Source: 2-02-FULL-55-14 sp964581115 (lineage in GTDB: Bacteria > Bacteroidota > Ignavibacteria > UBA10030). From it: a stretch of DNA of 38,979 nt. The position numbers and the translations under genes are program-made. The stretch is taken from assembly GCA_964581115.1 (NCBI GenBank), contig CAZOMY010000028.1, positions 1 through 38,979 of the forward strand. The letters run 5' to 3'. Below are positions 16,193 to 24,282 of this stretch, piece by piece; position 1 is the first letter of the stretch; each line of letters begins with the position of its first letter. Below the pieces are notes generated by a model, which did no database searches, was not told where the DNA came from, and worked only from the letters and a program-made list of their open reading frames with translations.

Positions 16193-18322
16193 ATGAGACG
16201 CTTCCTCCTCATCTTTACCCTCATCGCCTCATCGTTGGCCCTCGCCGACGAGGGGATGTACCCCATCAGCGAGATCCACAAGCTGAATTTGAAGAAGCTT
16301 GGCTTCCTCATCAGCCAGAAGGACCTGTACAATCCCAACGGCGTCAGTCTGCTCGACGCCATCGTCAATGTCGGCGGATGCTCGGGCTCGTTCATCTCGA
16401 AGGACGGACTGGTGATCACGAATCACCACTGTGTCTTTGGGGCTGTGCAGGCGATCAGCACGCTCGAGAATGACTACATCACGAACGGCTTCCTGGCTCC
16501 CACGCGCGACAAGGAAGTGCCGGCTCGCGGTCTCGTCATCCGCATCACGGAATCGTACAAGGACGTGTCGAAAGAGGTGCTGAGTGCCGTGACGCAAAAC
16601 ATGCCTCTCGCCGACCGGACCCGCGCCATCAACAAGAAAATGCAGGAGATCGCCGAGGCGGTCGAAAAGGCCGATCCGGGCAAGCAGGCGCAGGTGAGCG
16701 AGATGTTCGCGGGACGGAACTATGTGCTGTTCGTCTACCAGCGCATTCGCGACGTGCGGCTGGTCTATGTCCCCCAACGGTCCATCGGCGAATTCGCGGG
16801 CGAGAACGACAACTGGGTCTGGCCGCGCCACACGGGTGACTTCTCCTTCGTACGTGCGTACGTCGCGAAGGATGGAACTCCCGCGGAGTATTCGGCGGAG
16901 AACGTCCCGTATCAACCAAAGAAATTCCTCAAGGTCAATCCGAAAGGGGTGGATGACGGCGACTTCGTGTTCATCCTCGGATACCCTGGGCGCACGTTCC
17001 GCCATCAGCCGGCGGCGTACATCGCGTACGACGAGGCGTTCCGGTTGAAGTTCACGGCCGACCTGTACGAATGGCAGATCGCCACGATGGAAGCGGCGGG
17101 CAAAGGCGATCGTGCCGTGGCCATCAAGCACGATGCGCGCATCAAGGGGTTGGCCAACGTGATGAAGAACTATCAGGGGAAGCTGACGGGCCTGAAGCGC
17201 CTGCGCCTGGCCGAAGCGAAGAAGGCGGAAGAGGCGATGCTGCAGAAGTTCATCGATGCCGACGCGCAGCGGAAGGCGACGTACGGCACCGTCCTGAGCG
17301 AGATCAACGCCATCTACGATGAGATGTCGGCATCGGCTCCGAAGGAACTTGTGCTCGACGCATTTGGCGGACTGGCGGGTCAGGCGTTTTCGACGGCAGT
17401 GACGGTGGTCGGTGCAGCGATCGAACGCGCGAAGCCGGACGACCAGCGAGCCAACCCGTGGAAGGACGCGAACATCAAGGCCACGATGGAAGGCCGTAAG
17501 CGGGCGCTCCGCGACTACTACGAGCCAACGGACCGGGCGTTCTTCAAGGACATGATCCAGCGGGCCCTGTTGCTTCCCGAAGGGAACCGCATCGCCGGTT
17601 TGGAAGAGGTGGTCGGAAAGGACGTTGAGGCGTTCGTCGCTACGGCGTACGCGAACACAATGCTCACGACGCCCGATTCGCTCGACGCCGCCTTCATGAT
17701 GACGGAGGCGCAGGTCCAGGCTTCGAATGACGGATTCCTTCGCCTGGCCCGGGCACTCCGGCCGTCGGTAGAGGAATTGCGTGAGACCAGGGCGCGGCGC
17801 AATGGCGCGCTCAACCGTCTGCTCGCACTCTACGTCGAGGTCAAGGAACAGTTTGTCGGCAAGGACTTCATTCCTGACGCCAACAGCACGCTGCGCCTGA
17901 CCTACGGACGCATCAAGGGCTATTCACCGTCCGATGCGACCTACTATAGCCCCATCACGACTCTGAAGGGCGTGCTCGAGAAGACGACAGGGGAGGAGCC
18001 GTACAACACACCCCCAGCATTAATCGAAGCAGCAGAGAAGCACCGCGACCCGAAGTTCATGCACAAGAAGCTGAACGACATACCGGTGGGCATCCTGTAC
18101 AACACCGATACCACCGGCGGCAACTCCGGAAGCGCGGTGATGAATGCCAGGGGGGAGCTTGTCGGTGTCAACTTTGACCGAGCCTACCATGCTACGATCA
18201 ACGATTACGCCTGGAGCGATTCGTACAGCCGCTCGATCGCCGTCGACATTCGCTATGTCCTGTGGGTGACGAAGTACGTGGGGAACGCCGGGTTCATTCT
18301 GAAGGAGATCGGGGTAGAATAA
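16193..18322 (+). CDS. S46 dipeptidyl-peptidase, DPP11-like specificity predicted
   Basis: Periplasmic serine dipeptidyl-peptidase of family S46, found largely in Bacteroidota and relatives, which releases dipeptides from peptides taken up as nutrients. The signal peptide is MRRFLLIFTLIASSLALA. The catalytic His lies in TNHHC (76-80) and the nucleophile Ser in GGNSGS near the C-terminus. A helical cap occupies the middle, as expected at 709 residues. Eighteen residues after the Ser, the sequence reads NFDR: Arg at the position corresponding to Arg673 of Porphyromonas DPP11. Gly at that position marks DPP7. This predicts cleavage after Asp/Glu, an inference from family knowledge. The next gene starts beyond a GC hairpin, so it is probably transcribed alone. 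Confidence 0.93.
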   Translation: MRRFLLIFTLIASSLALADEGMYPISEIHKLNLKKLGFLISQKDLYNPNGVSLLDAIVNVGGCSGSFISKDGLVITNHHCVFGAVQAISTLENDYITNGFLAPTRDKEVPARGLVIRITESYKDVSKEVLSAVTQNMPLADRTRAINKKMQEIAEAVEKADPGKQAQVSEMFAGRNYVLFVYQRIRDVRLVYVPQRSIGEFAGENDNWVWPRHTGDFSFVRAYVAKDGTPAEYSAENVPYQPKKFLKVNPKGVDDGDFVFILGYPGRTFRHQPAAYIAYDEAFRLKFTADLYEWQIATMEAAGKGDRAVAIKHDARIKGLANVMKNYQGKLTGLKRLRLAEAKKAEEAMLQKFIDADAQRKATYGTVLSEINAIYDEMSASAPKELVLDAFGGLAGQAFSTAVTVVGAAIERAKPDDQRANPWKDANIKATMEGRKRALRDYYEPTDRAFFKDMIQRALLLPEGNRIAGLEEVVGKDVEAFVATAYANTMLTTPDSLDAAFMMTEAQVQASNDGFLRLARALRPSVEELRETRARRNGALNRLLALYVEVKEQFVGKDFIPDANSTLRLTYGRIKGYSPSDATYYSPITTLKGVLEKTTGEEPYNTPPALIEAAEKHRDPKFMHKKLNDIPVGILYNTDTTGGNSGSAVMNARGELVGVNFDRAYHATINDYAWSDSYSRSIAVDIRYVLWVTKYVGNAGFILKEIGVE

Positions 18323-18336
18323 AGATCGCACGCAGA

Positions 18337-18375
18337 CCTGCCTGCCGCTCAGAGCGCATCGAACCGGCAGGCAGG
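18337..18375. terminator. strong GC hairpin after the S46 gene (CCTGCC family)
   Basis: CCTGCCTGCCG (18337-18347) and CGGCAGGCAGG (18365-18375) form a perfect 11-bp stem with a 17-nt loop, 14 bases after the stop. There is no U-run. The same CCTGCC/GGCAGG words form hairpins at 22851-22877, 31453-31509 and 31758-31789. Confidence 0.55.
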
Positions 18376-18470
18376 GACGCAGAGTTCGCAAAGGACGCGG
18401 AGAAAGACAAGATATTGTCAGTGATATCCTCTCTGCGCTCTCGGCGTTCTCTGCGACTCTGCGAGATACC
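18376..18470. repeat. word palindrome, CGCAGAG / CTCTGCG family
   Basis: The left arm is GACGCAGAGTTCGCAAAGGA and following bases to about 18406. The right arm is CTCTCTGCGCTCTCGGCG, TTCTCTGCGACTCTGCGAG (18429-18466). It ends about 25 bases before the first plausible codon of the TauE-like protein and seems to have displaced its normal start region. A second half-copy lies at 36220-36255. Confidence 0.6.
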
Positions 18471-18550
18471 TCTTTTCGCAAAGGGTTGGAGACATCGAAG
18501 ACCTCTGGCAATTCGCTCTCCTCTTCAGCGTCGGGATCGTCGCAGGCTTC

Positions 18551-19243
18551 ATGAATGTGACAGCCGGCGGCGGCTCCTCGCTGGGCCTTCCGGCGCTGAT
18601 CTTTCTCGGTCTTGATCCGTCAGTCGCCAACGGAACGAACCGCATCGCCATCATCGTCCAGAACGTCAGCGCGGTTTCGTCCTTCCGGTCGAGCGGCATG
18701 CGTGGACTGCGGCAATCGCTCTGGCTCTCGGCGTGGGCGGTGCCCGGCGCGATCCTCGGGACGGTCGCGGCGGTGCAGATCAGCGACGCCTGGTTCCAGA
18801 TCGCCGTCGGCGTCGTGAACATCCTGACGATCGTCACGATGTTCCTGCCGAAGAGCAAAGCGGCGGAAGGGACGGACGACGACCCAAAGCGAAAGCTCCT
18901 GGTCGGCATCACGCTCTTCTTCGTCGGGATCTACGGCGGGTTCATCCAGCTGAGCGTGGGCTTTCTGCTCATGGCGACGCTCTACCGGTTGTCGCGGATG
19001 AACCTTGTGCTCGTGAACATGCACAAGGTGACGATCGCGATGGTCTACAATATCCCCTCGCTGGCGATCTTCTGGTGGACGGGTAATGTGCAGTTACTGC
19101 CAGGCCTGGTTCTCGGGCTCGGCAGCGCTGTCGGTGGATGGACAAGCGCCAAGGTGCAGATCCGCAAGGGAGAGGGGTTCATCAAGTTCGTTCTGGCCAT
19201 CGCCCTGGTGTTGATCTCGCTGAAGCTCTTCGGTGCGTGGTGA
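18551..19243 (+). CDS. TauE/SafE-type permease with no canonical full-length start
   Basis: Inner-membrane permease of the TauE/SafE (DUF81) family, which exports sulfite, sulfonates or related anions. From ATG 18551 there are 230 residues with about seven hydrophobic segments. The family's glycine-rich NVTAGGGSSLGLPAL is at the start and its duplicate in the second half is VGIYGGFIQLSVGFLL. Open, hydrophobic, family-like sequence continues upstream of the ATG in frame (LWQFALLFSVGIVAGF, from about 18503), which would be the missing first membrane helix. No ATG, GTG or TTG precedes it in frame. ATC at 18494, behind GGTTGGAG, is the only start-like position. Either an unusual start is used or the start was lost when the adjacent repeat arrived. 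Confidence 0.82.
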   Translation: MNVTAGGGSSLGLPALIFLGLDPSVANGTNRIAIIVQNVSAVSSFRSSGMRGLRQSLWLSAWAVPGAILGTVAAVQISDAWFQIAVGVVNILTIVTMFLPKSKAAEGTDDDPKRKLLVGITLFFVGIYGGFIQLSVGFLLMATLYRLSRMNLVLVNMHKVTIAMVYNIPSLAIFWWTGNVQLLPGLVLGLGSAVGGWTSAKVQIRKGEGFIKFVLAIALVLISLKLFGAW

Positions 19244-19249
19244 GCGGGT

Positions 19250-19372
19250 ATCGGTTAATGGGGATCGGTTCCCGGGGTGGTTCGATGCGGGATCCACTCC
19301 GATTGATGATTCTAAGGGCCATTCCACCCGATAATCCGCAATCCCCATTTCGCAATCCGCAATTCCAGCAGG
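19250..19372. repeat. word-repeat intergenic element, GCAATCC family
   Basis: The left side carries GGTATCGGTTAATGGGGATCGG. The right side carries CCGATAATCCGCAATCCCC, ATTTCGCAATCCGCAATTCC (19328-19368). The words are partly reverse complements and are related to those at 16089-16185. No gene is seen here. Confidence 0.45.
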
Positions 19373-19438
19373 CCCCCACACCGCAACCCCTCTGCCCTTG
19401 CCCTCGTAGTACCGTTGTCTACGCTCAGGAACCCTCTT

Positions 19439-21244
19439 ATGAAGAGCATCCCTTGGTCCCGCATTGCGGGCGTCATTCTCCTCATTCTCCTTGCGGCAGT
19501 CGTCATCTTCGCGCAGGATGATCGAGTCGCCATCGTTGACCTGAAGGATTTCACCGACGTTGAGGTCCGGGCCGCCGGCTTCTCACTTGCCCGCGATCTT
19601 GAGGTCCGCGTGATCGCCTCGGGCGGCGGCGACCGGTCGATGATCCGTGAGATGATCGACGATGATGAGAACTCCGGCATGTACGCCTACGGTTGGATCA
19701 TCGATGCCGCAACCCGCGACGTGGTATGGATGATGGACCTGCACAACACCTCGGGCCGTCGGAACCGGCGCGCTACTGAGCAAACGGTACGCCTCAAAGC
19801 CGGCGCCTATGAAGTGTACTATGCGGCGTGGGGCTATGTGCGAAGCAGCGGCTTCTCATATTCCTCTGCGAATATCGACCGACGGAAGCCCGACCGCCGC
19901 GGCGGCAACGTCATCTCCATCTTCGGCCGCGATTTCGAGGACCTGCGCGAGGAGTTCATGGACATGGCGAAGACCGAGTGGGGCATCGAGGTGGACGTCG
20001 ATCTGAAGGATGCGGAGGCCGTGAAGACGTTCAAAGCGCCCGCGCCGTTCCGTCAAACGCTCTTCTCGGCGATCGGGGTCGGCGACAACGCGTCGATCCG
20101 CAAGACGATCACCGTGACGCGCGACGTATCCGTGCGCATCTACGCCCTCGGAGAAGGTCGTGACCGTGATGAACTGTTCGACCATGGTTGGCTGCTCAAT
20201 GTCGACACCCGGCAACGCGTCTGGGACATGCAGGGCGCGCGAGTGTTGCGCGCTGGAGGAGCCCGGAAGAATATGCTATCGGACGTCGACCTCACGCTGG
20301 AGAAAGGAACCTATGAGCTAGTGTACGTCAGCGACGACTCACATTCCTCCGACGATTGGAACGACCGTCCTCCGACCGACCCGTTGGCGTATGGAGTCAC
20401 TATCTTCCTGGAGAAGGAATCGGACCGGCCGGCGGTCAAGGTCGAAGAGGGCATTACAGCGGACAAGAACCTCATCGTCGAGATCGTCCGCGTCGGCGAC
20501 GACGAGCACCGGAGTGCATCGTTCACGCTGAAGAAGGAGACGAAGGTGCACGTTTATGCCCTTGGCGAGCGATCGGGCGACGGACGGATGGCCGACCATG
20601 GCTGGATTGTCGACGCGAACACGCGTGAAAAGGTCTGGCGGATGGACGAACGTCGTTCCGTCCATGCCGGCGGAGCTTCGAAGAACCGTTTGGTCGACGA
20701 GATCATCTCCTTGCCCGCCGGGAGCTACACCGTTCATTACCAGACAGACGACTCTCACAGTTACGAGGATTGGAACAGCGGCAAGCCGTTCGATGACGAG
20801 CGGTGGGGCATCACCCTCAGGGGGGCCGGCAAGGACTTCGATCCAAAGTCGGTAAGCGTGGGAGCGATCCCGCCGCCAAAGAACGTAGTGGCGGAGATCG
20901 TGCGTGTACGCGACGACCGGCATGAGCGACGGCGATTCACGCTCGACAGCGTCACGCGCGTCCGTATCGTGGCGGTCGGTGAAGGATCGGGCGATGAAAT
21001 GGCCGATTACGGATGGATCGAGGAGTCGTCGTCGCGTCGTGTTGTGTGGGAGATGACGTATCGGATGACCGATCACGCGGGGGGAGCGCGCAAGAACAGG
21101 ATCGTTGAGACGCGACTCACCTTGGAACCCGGCGAATATGTGCTCCACTACCGAACCGACGACACCCACGCCTTCGGCGACTGGAACAGCGACCCGCCGG
21201 ATGATCCGGAAGCGTGGGGAATCCGGGTGGTGAAAGAAGAGTAA
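19439..21244 (+). CDS. exported protein of four tandem repeats of an unrecognised beta domain
   Basis: I do not recognise this 601-residue protein. A membrane-spanning signal segment (IAGVILLILLAAVVIFA, 9-25) suggests export or N-terminal anchoring. Four homologous units follow at about 40-185, 207-325, 345-460 and 484-600. Each has a basic/hydrophobic strand, then GW(I/L) and later VW.M (GWIVDANTREKVWRM in unit 3). Next comes GGA.KN, then LxxGxYxxxYxxDDSHS.xDWN..PP.DP..WGI at the end. Unit 1 is the most diverged: it lacks the GGARKN and DDSHS blocks and carries an extra linker. The repeated D/W/H pattern suggests beta-sandwich units, perhaps metal- or ligand-binding. ATG 19439 is chosen because it precedes the hydrophobic segment directly. 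Confidence 0.8.
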   Translation: MKSIPWSRIAGVILLILLAAVVIFAQDDRVAIVDLKDFTDVEVRAAGFSLARDLEVRVIASGGGDRSMIREMIDDDENSGMYAYGWIIDAATRDVVWMMDLHNTSGRRNRRATEQTVRLKAGAYEVYYAAWGYVRSSGFSYSSANIDRRKPDRRGGNVISIFGRDFEDLREEFMDMAKTEWGIEVDVDLKDAEAVKTFKAPAPFRQTLFSAIGVGDNASIRKTITVTRDVSVRIYALGEGRDRDELFDHGWLLNVDTRQRVWDMQGARVLRAGGARKNMLSDVDLTLEKGTYELVYVSDDSHSSDDWNDRPPTDPLAYGVTIFLEKESDRPAVKVEEGITADKNLIVEIVRVGDDEHRSASFTLKKETKVHVYALGERSGDGRMADHGWIVDANTREKVWRMDERRSVHAGGASKNRLVDEIISLPAGSYTVHYQTDDSHSYEDWNSGKPFDDERWGITLRGAGKDFDPKSVSVGAIPPPKNVVAEIVRVRDDRHERRRFTLDSVTRVRIVAVGEGSGDEMADYGWIEESSSRRVVWEMTYRMTDHAGGARKNRIVETRLTLEPGEYVLHYRTDDTHAFGDWNSDPPDDPEAWGIRVVKEE

Positions 21245-21294
21245 GGAGCGGAATTCAGGACGGGGCATGGGGCACGGGAAGCAAAGCAGAAGGT

Positions 21295-21406
21295 GCCTCT
21301 TGGCGCTTGGTACTTGTAATTGAGAATTGGCACTTGGCGCTTCATTCGCGTGAAGCTCCAAGCCTTAGTCTCCAACTTCAAGCACCAAATACCAAGATCC
21401 CGAGGG
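21295..21406. repeat. word palindrome, CTTGG / CCAAG family
   Basis: The left arm has CTTGGCGCTTGGTACTTG and TTGGCACTTGGCGC. The right arm has CCAAGCC, CCAACTTCAAGCACC and AAATACCAAG. The apex GCTTCA-TTCGCG-TGAAGC (21339-21356) is a perfect 6-bp stem, so the whole element can fold as one long hairpin. A related half is at 31641-31683. Confidence 0.55.
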
Positions 21407-21411
21407 CTGCG

Positions 21412-21442
21412 TTGGTTCTTCGATAATTCTTCGATATCTTGT
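21412..21442 (+). promoter_or_regulatory. candidate Bacteroidota-type promoter for the FKBP gene
   Basis: TTG at 21412-21414 and TATCTTGT at 21435-21442 with 20 bases between them, close to the TTTG-N19-TAnnTTTG consensus. It lies just upstream of the leader hairpin at 21450-21473. Confidence 0.35.
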
Positions 21443-21449
21443 TGTCAAC

Positions 21450-21473
21450 AGAGCAGGTATTCAAGCCTGCTCT
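21450..21473 (+). terminator. rho-independent terminator-like hairpin
   Basis: AGAGCAGG (21450-21457) pairs with CCTGCTCT (21466-21473) around an 8-nt loop and is followed by TTCTCTTTT. This is the most canonical intrinsic terminator shape in the window. It lies 26 bases before the FKBP start, so it either ends the upstream transcript or acts as an attenuator of the FKBP operon. Confidence 0.6.
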
Positions 21474-21498
21474 TTCTCTTTTCAGAAAGGACGAACGC

Positions 21499-22182
21499 AT
21501 GTCGAAAGGACTCTGGATTCTTATGGCGCTCATCATCGGTCCCGGCGGTGCGACGGCACAGTTGAAGCCGGTCAACGACCAGGACAAGACCTCGTACGCC
21601 ATCGGTGTCGATATCGGACGGAGCTTCAAAATGCAGGGGGCGTCGGTCAATGCCGACATGCTGGCCCAAGGAATGAAGGACGCCATGGCGGGCAAGGGAC
21701 TCGCGATGAGCGACTCGGCCTGCGAGGCCTTTGTGATGAAGTTCCAGGAGACGCTGGCGAGCCGTCAGTCGGAGATGGCCGCCATGGCTTCATCCGAGAA
21801 CCGAAAAGCCGGCGAGGCATTCCTCGTCGAGAACAAGAAAAAACCAGGCGTTGTGGCATTGCCGAGCGGACTTCAATACAAGGTCATCAAAGAAGGGACC
21901 GGCAAAAAGCCCAAGGCGACCGACGAAGTAACGGTCCACTACAAAGGCACATTGCTCAACGGCGAGACGTTTGACAGCTCCTACGATCGTGGAGAGCCGA
22001 CGTCGTTTCCGTTGAACCGTGTCATCAAGGGCTGGACGGAGGGATTGCAGTTGATGAGCGTCGGGTCGAAGTATGAGTTCTATATTCCGTCCGACCTAGC
22101 GTACGGAGACCGGCAGATGGGGCCAAAGATCATGCCGGGCTCATTGTTGATCTTTGAGGTCGAGCTGCTGGAGATCAAGTAA
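21499..22182 (+). CDS. FKBP-type peptidyl-prolyl isomerase (Mip/FklB-like)
   Basis: Exported folding catalyst that isomerises Xaa-Pro bonds, 227 residues. The signal peptide (LWILMALIIGPGGATAQ) is followed by an N-terminal helical dimerisation domain (about 28-115, with SYAIGVDIGRSF and LAQGMKDAM). The FKBP domain (about 120-227) has VTVHYKGTLLNGETFDSS, FPLNRVIKGWTEGLQLM and FYIPSDLAYG. Dimeric two-domain FKBPs of this type act in the periplasm. ATG 21499 follows AGAAAGGA at a suitable distance. Its stop is two bases before the next ATG, so the two genes are co-transcribed. Confidence 0.94.
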   Translation: MSKGLWILMALIIGPGGATAQLKPVNDQDKTSYAIGVDIGRSFKMQGASVNADMLAQGMKDAMAGKGLAMSDSACEAFVMKFQETLASRQSEMAAMASSENRKAGEAFLVENKKKPGVVALPSGLQYKVIKEGTGKKPKATDEVTVHYKGTLLNGETFDSSYDRGEPTSFPLNRVIKGWTEGLQLMSVGSKYEFYIPSDLAYGDRQMGPKIMPGSLLIFEVELLEIK

Positions 22183-22184
22183 GC

Positions 22185-22787
22185 ATGTTCCGGCGGTTCG
22201 TTGACTGGCTGCACCGGATGAAGGCATGGACCGAGGGGGCGGCGCAGAAGCCGGGGGCCACTTGGACACTATTTGCCATCGCGTTTGCGGAATCGTCCTT
22301 CTTCCCGATCCCGCCGGACGTGCTCCTCATCGCTCTGGCGATGCTGGTGCCGAAAAAGGCCTTCTGGAACGCGCTTGTCTGTTCGTTCGGGTCGGTGCTC
22401 GGGGGGATGTTCGGCTACTTCATTGGCTACGAGTTCTTCGAACTCATCGGTCAGCCGATCATCAACTTCTACGGCGTTCAGGCGCAGTACGATTCCGTCC
22501 GGATCCTGTTCCAAGACAACGCCTTTGTCGCTGTGGCTGTGGCAGGCTTCACGCCCATCCCGTACAAGGTCTTCACGATCGCCGGCGGGGCATTCCGGAT
22601 CGATTTTTCGACCTTTGTCATCGCGTCAGCGCTGAGCCGTCCGGCTCGCTTCTTCCTGGTGGCGGGTCTGTTCTACTGGTTCGGACCGAAGATCAAGCCG
22701 TTCATCGATAAGTACTTTGAATGGCTGACGCTGGCTTTCATGGCGCTGCTGATCGGAGGGTTTGTGCTGATCAGATACGTCCTCTAA
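22185..22787 (+). CDS. YqaA/DedA-like (VTT domain) membrane protein
   Basis: A 200-residue integral membrane protein of the VTT/DedA superfamily, YqaA type; superfamily members are implicated in lipid scrambling or transport. Conserved features are the acidic helix start AFAESSFFPIPPDVLLIAL (about 34-52), GSVLGGMFGYFIGYEFFE (about 69-86) and the re-entrant FTPIPYKVFTIAGG (about 118-131). An Arg-containing RPARFF follows, then a final helix FMALLIGGFVLIRYVL. Translation is probably coupled to the FKBP gene two bases upstream. A hairpin at 22851-22877 marks the end of this convergent transcript. The precise substrate is unknown. Confidence 0.88.
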   Translation: MFRRFVDWLHRMKAWTEGAAQKPGATWTLFAIAFAESSFFPIPPDVLLIALAMLVPKKAFWNALVCSFGSVLGGMFGYFIGYEFFELIGQPIINFYGVQAQYDSVRILFQDNAFVAVAVAGFTPIPYKVFTIAGGAFRIDFSTFVIASALSRPARFFLVAGLFYWFGPKIKPFIDKYFEWLTLAFMALLIGGFVLIRYVL

Positions 22788-22850
22788 TCGTGGTCCATAC
22801 CACCCAGACGAGGAAGTGAGGTGGCACAAAGCCCACGTTGAGTTCGTTGT

Positions 22851-22877
22851 GCCTGCCCGCCGAAACGGCGGCAGAGG
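22851..22877. terminator. bidirectional GC hairpin between convergent genes
   Basis: GCCTGCCCGCCG-AAA-CGGCGGCAGAGGC folds into a GC stem with one offset. It lies between the plus-strand YqaA-like gene and the end of the minus-strand decarboxylase gene and belongs to the CCTGCC hairpin group. Confidence 0.5.
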
Positions 22878-22891
22878 CGGCTGCTTTGCAG

Positions 22892-24253
22892 CTACGATTC
22901 TCGTCGCGCGGACGCTCCACACGTGATCATAGCACGCAGGCTTCTCTCCACATCCTCCTCCGTCGTCGCCCAACTTGACACGCTGATCCGCATCGCCGTC
23001 CGGCCTTGCCAAACCGTACCACCCACCCAACACGTCCCGTCTTCCTGTAGCGCCGCGATCGTTCGCTGCGTCTGCTCGGGCGTGCCGAATGACACGAGCA
23101 CCTGATTCAGCACGACCTCGTTGAGCACCTCGAACCCCGCTTCCTGCAGTCCCTGCGCGAACCGGCGGGCATGACGGCAGGTCCGTTCGATCATCTCCGC
23201 AACGCCGCTTCGTCCCAACGATCGCAACGCCGCCCACACCTCGACGCCTCGTGCCCGACGCGATAGCTCGGGCGTGTAATCAGACGGATCCCGGCGCTCG
23301 GTCATCTTGGGTAGATACTCTGCCGTGACGGCCATGGCTCCGCGCAGCGCATCAGTATCGCGAACGAACGCCAGACCGGAATCAAACGGGACATTCAGCC
23401 ATTTGTGCGCGTCGGTCGCCCAAGAATCGGCCTGCGTGAATCCTTCCACGAGGTAGGCACGGCTCGGTGCGGTCGCGGCCCAGAGTCCGAATGCGCCGTC
23501 GACATGCACCCAGGCATGGCCATCATGCGCCCACTCGATGATCGGCTTGAGCGGATCGACCGCGCCCGTGTTCACATTACCGGCTTGCGCCAGCACGATC
23601 GTCGGACCTTTGATCTTCGGCAACGCGTCGGATCGCATGCGCCCTTGCGAGTCAACGGGCACGCGCTCGACACGCCTCTTGCCGAAGCCGAGTAATCCCA
23701 CAGCCTTCATGACGGTTGGATGGACCTCGTCACCGACTACGACCGTTACCGACGGCGCGCCAAACAGTCCGTCGGCATCCGGGTCCCATCCATGCCGGAG
23801 CAAGACCGACCGGCGGGCGGCAGCCAGCGCCGTAAAGTTGGCGACGGTCGCGCCGGTCACAAACGCTCCGGCAACCGAGGAGGGCAGGCCGAAGAGATCG
23901 AGGAGCCAGCGTAACGAAATGCGTTCGAGCTCCGAGGTCGAAGGCGTGATGGTCGAAAGCCCTGTGTTCTGGTCCCACGCCGCAGCGATCCAAGATGCTG
24001 CGAGAGAGGCAGGAAGCGATCCGCCGATGACAAATCCGAAGAAGCGCCCGCCCGACATGGCCATCGTGGCAACAGAGCCGACCTCGTCCAATTCCCTCAG
24101 CACTGCAGATGGGTCGATCGGTCCATCCTGCAGCGGAATGTCCCAGCGCTTCAGTCCGGCCACGGCGTTCGGGTCGGGACGCACCGGCCGATCGTTGACG
24201 GATTCGACGTATCGTATCGCGCGTTCGGCGGCGTCGGTCAGAAGTGTGCGCAT
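22892..24253 (-). CDS. group II pyridoxal-phosphate amino-acid decarboxylase
   Basis: Fold-type I PLP enzyme related to aromatic-L-amino-acid, glutamate and tyrosine decarboxylases, 453 residues. The PLP lysine is K284 in ATDAHKWLN. HVDGA (250-254) supplies the Asp that pairs with the cofactor nitrogen, and FVTGATVANFTAL (131-143) is the phosphate-binding region. Substrate choice cannot be fixed; the lack of a glutamate-decarboxylase-type C-terminus suggests an aromatic or general amino acid. ATG at 24253 is well placed. The stop is TAG, evidence that TAG terminates translation in this genome. Its promoter must lie in or next to the tandem palindromic repeat upstream. Confidence 0.88.
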   Translation of the reverse strand: MRTLLTDAAERAIRYVESVNDRPVRPDPNAVAGLKRWDIPLQDGPIDPSAVLRELDEVGSVATMAMSGGRFFGFVIGGSLPASLAASWIAAAWDQNTGLSTITPSTSELERISLRWLLDLFGLPSSVAGAFVTGATVANFTALAAARRSVLLRHGWDPDADGLFGAPSVTVVVGDEVHPTVMKAVGLLGFGKRRVERVPVDSQGRMRSDALPKIKGPTIVLAQAGNVNTGAVDPLKPIIEWAHDGHAWVHVDGAFGLWAATAPSRAYLVEGFTQADSWATDAHKWLNVPFDSGLAFVRDTDALRGAMAVTAEYLPKMTERRDPSDYTPELSRRARGVEVWAALRSLGRSGVAEMIERTCRHARRFAQGLQEAGFEVLNEVVLNQVLVSFGTPEQTQRTIAALQEDGTCWVGGTVWQGRTAMRISVSSWATTEEDVERSLRAMITCGASARRES

Positions 24254-24282
24254 TGCGGTGTGAAGGATGAGAGTCTATATTG

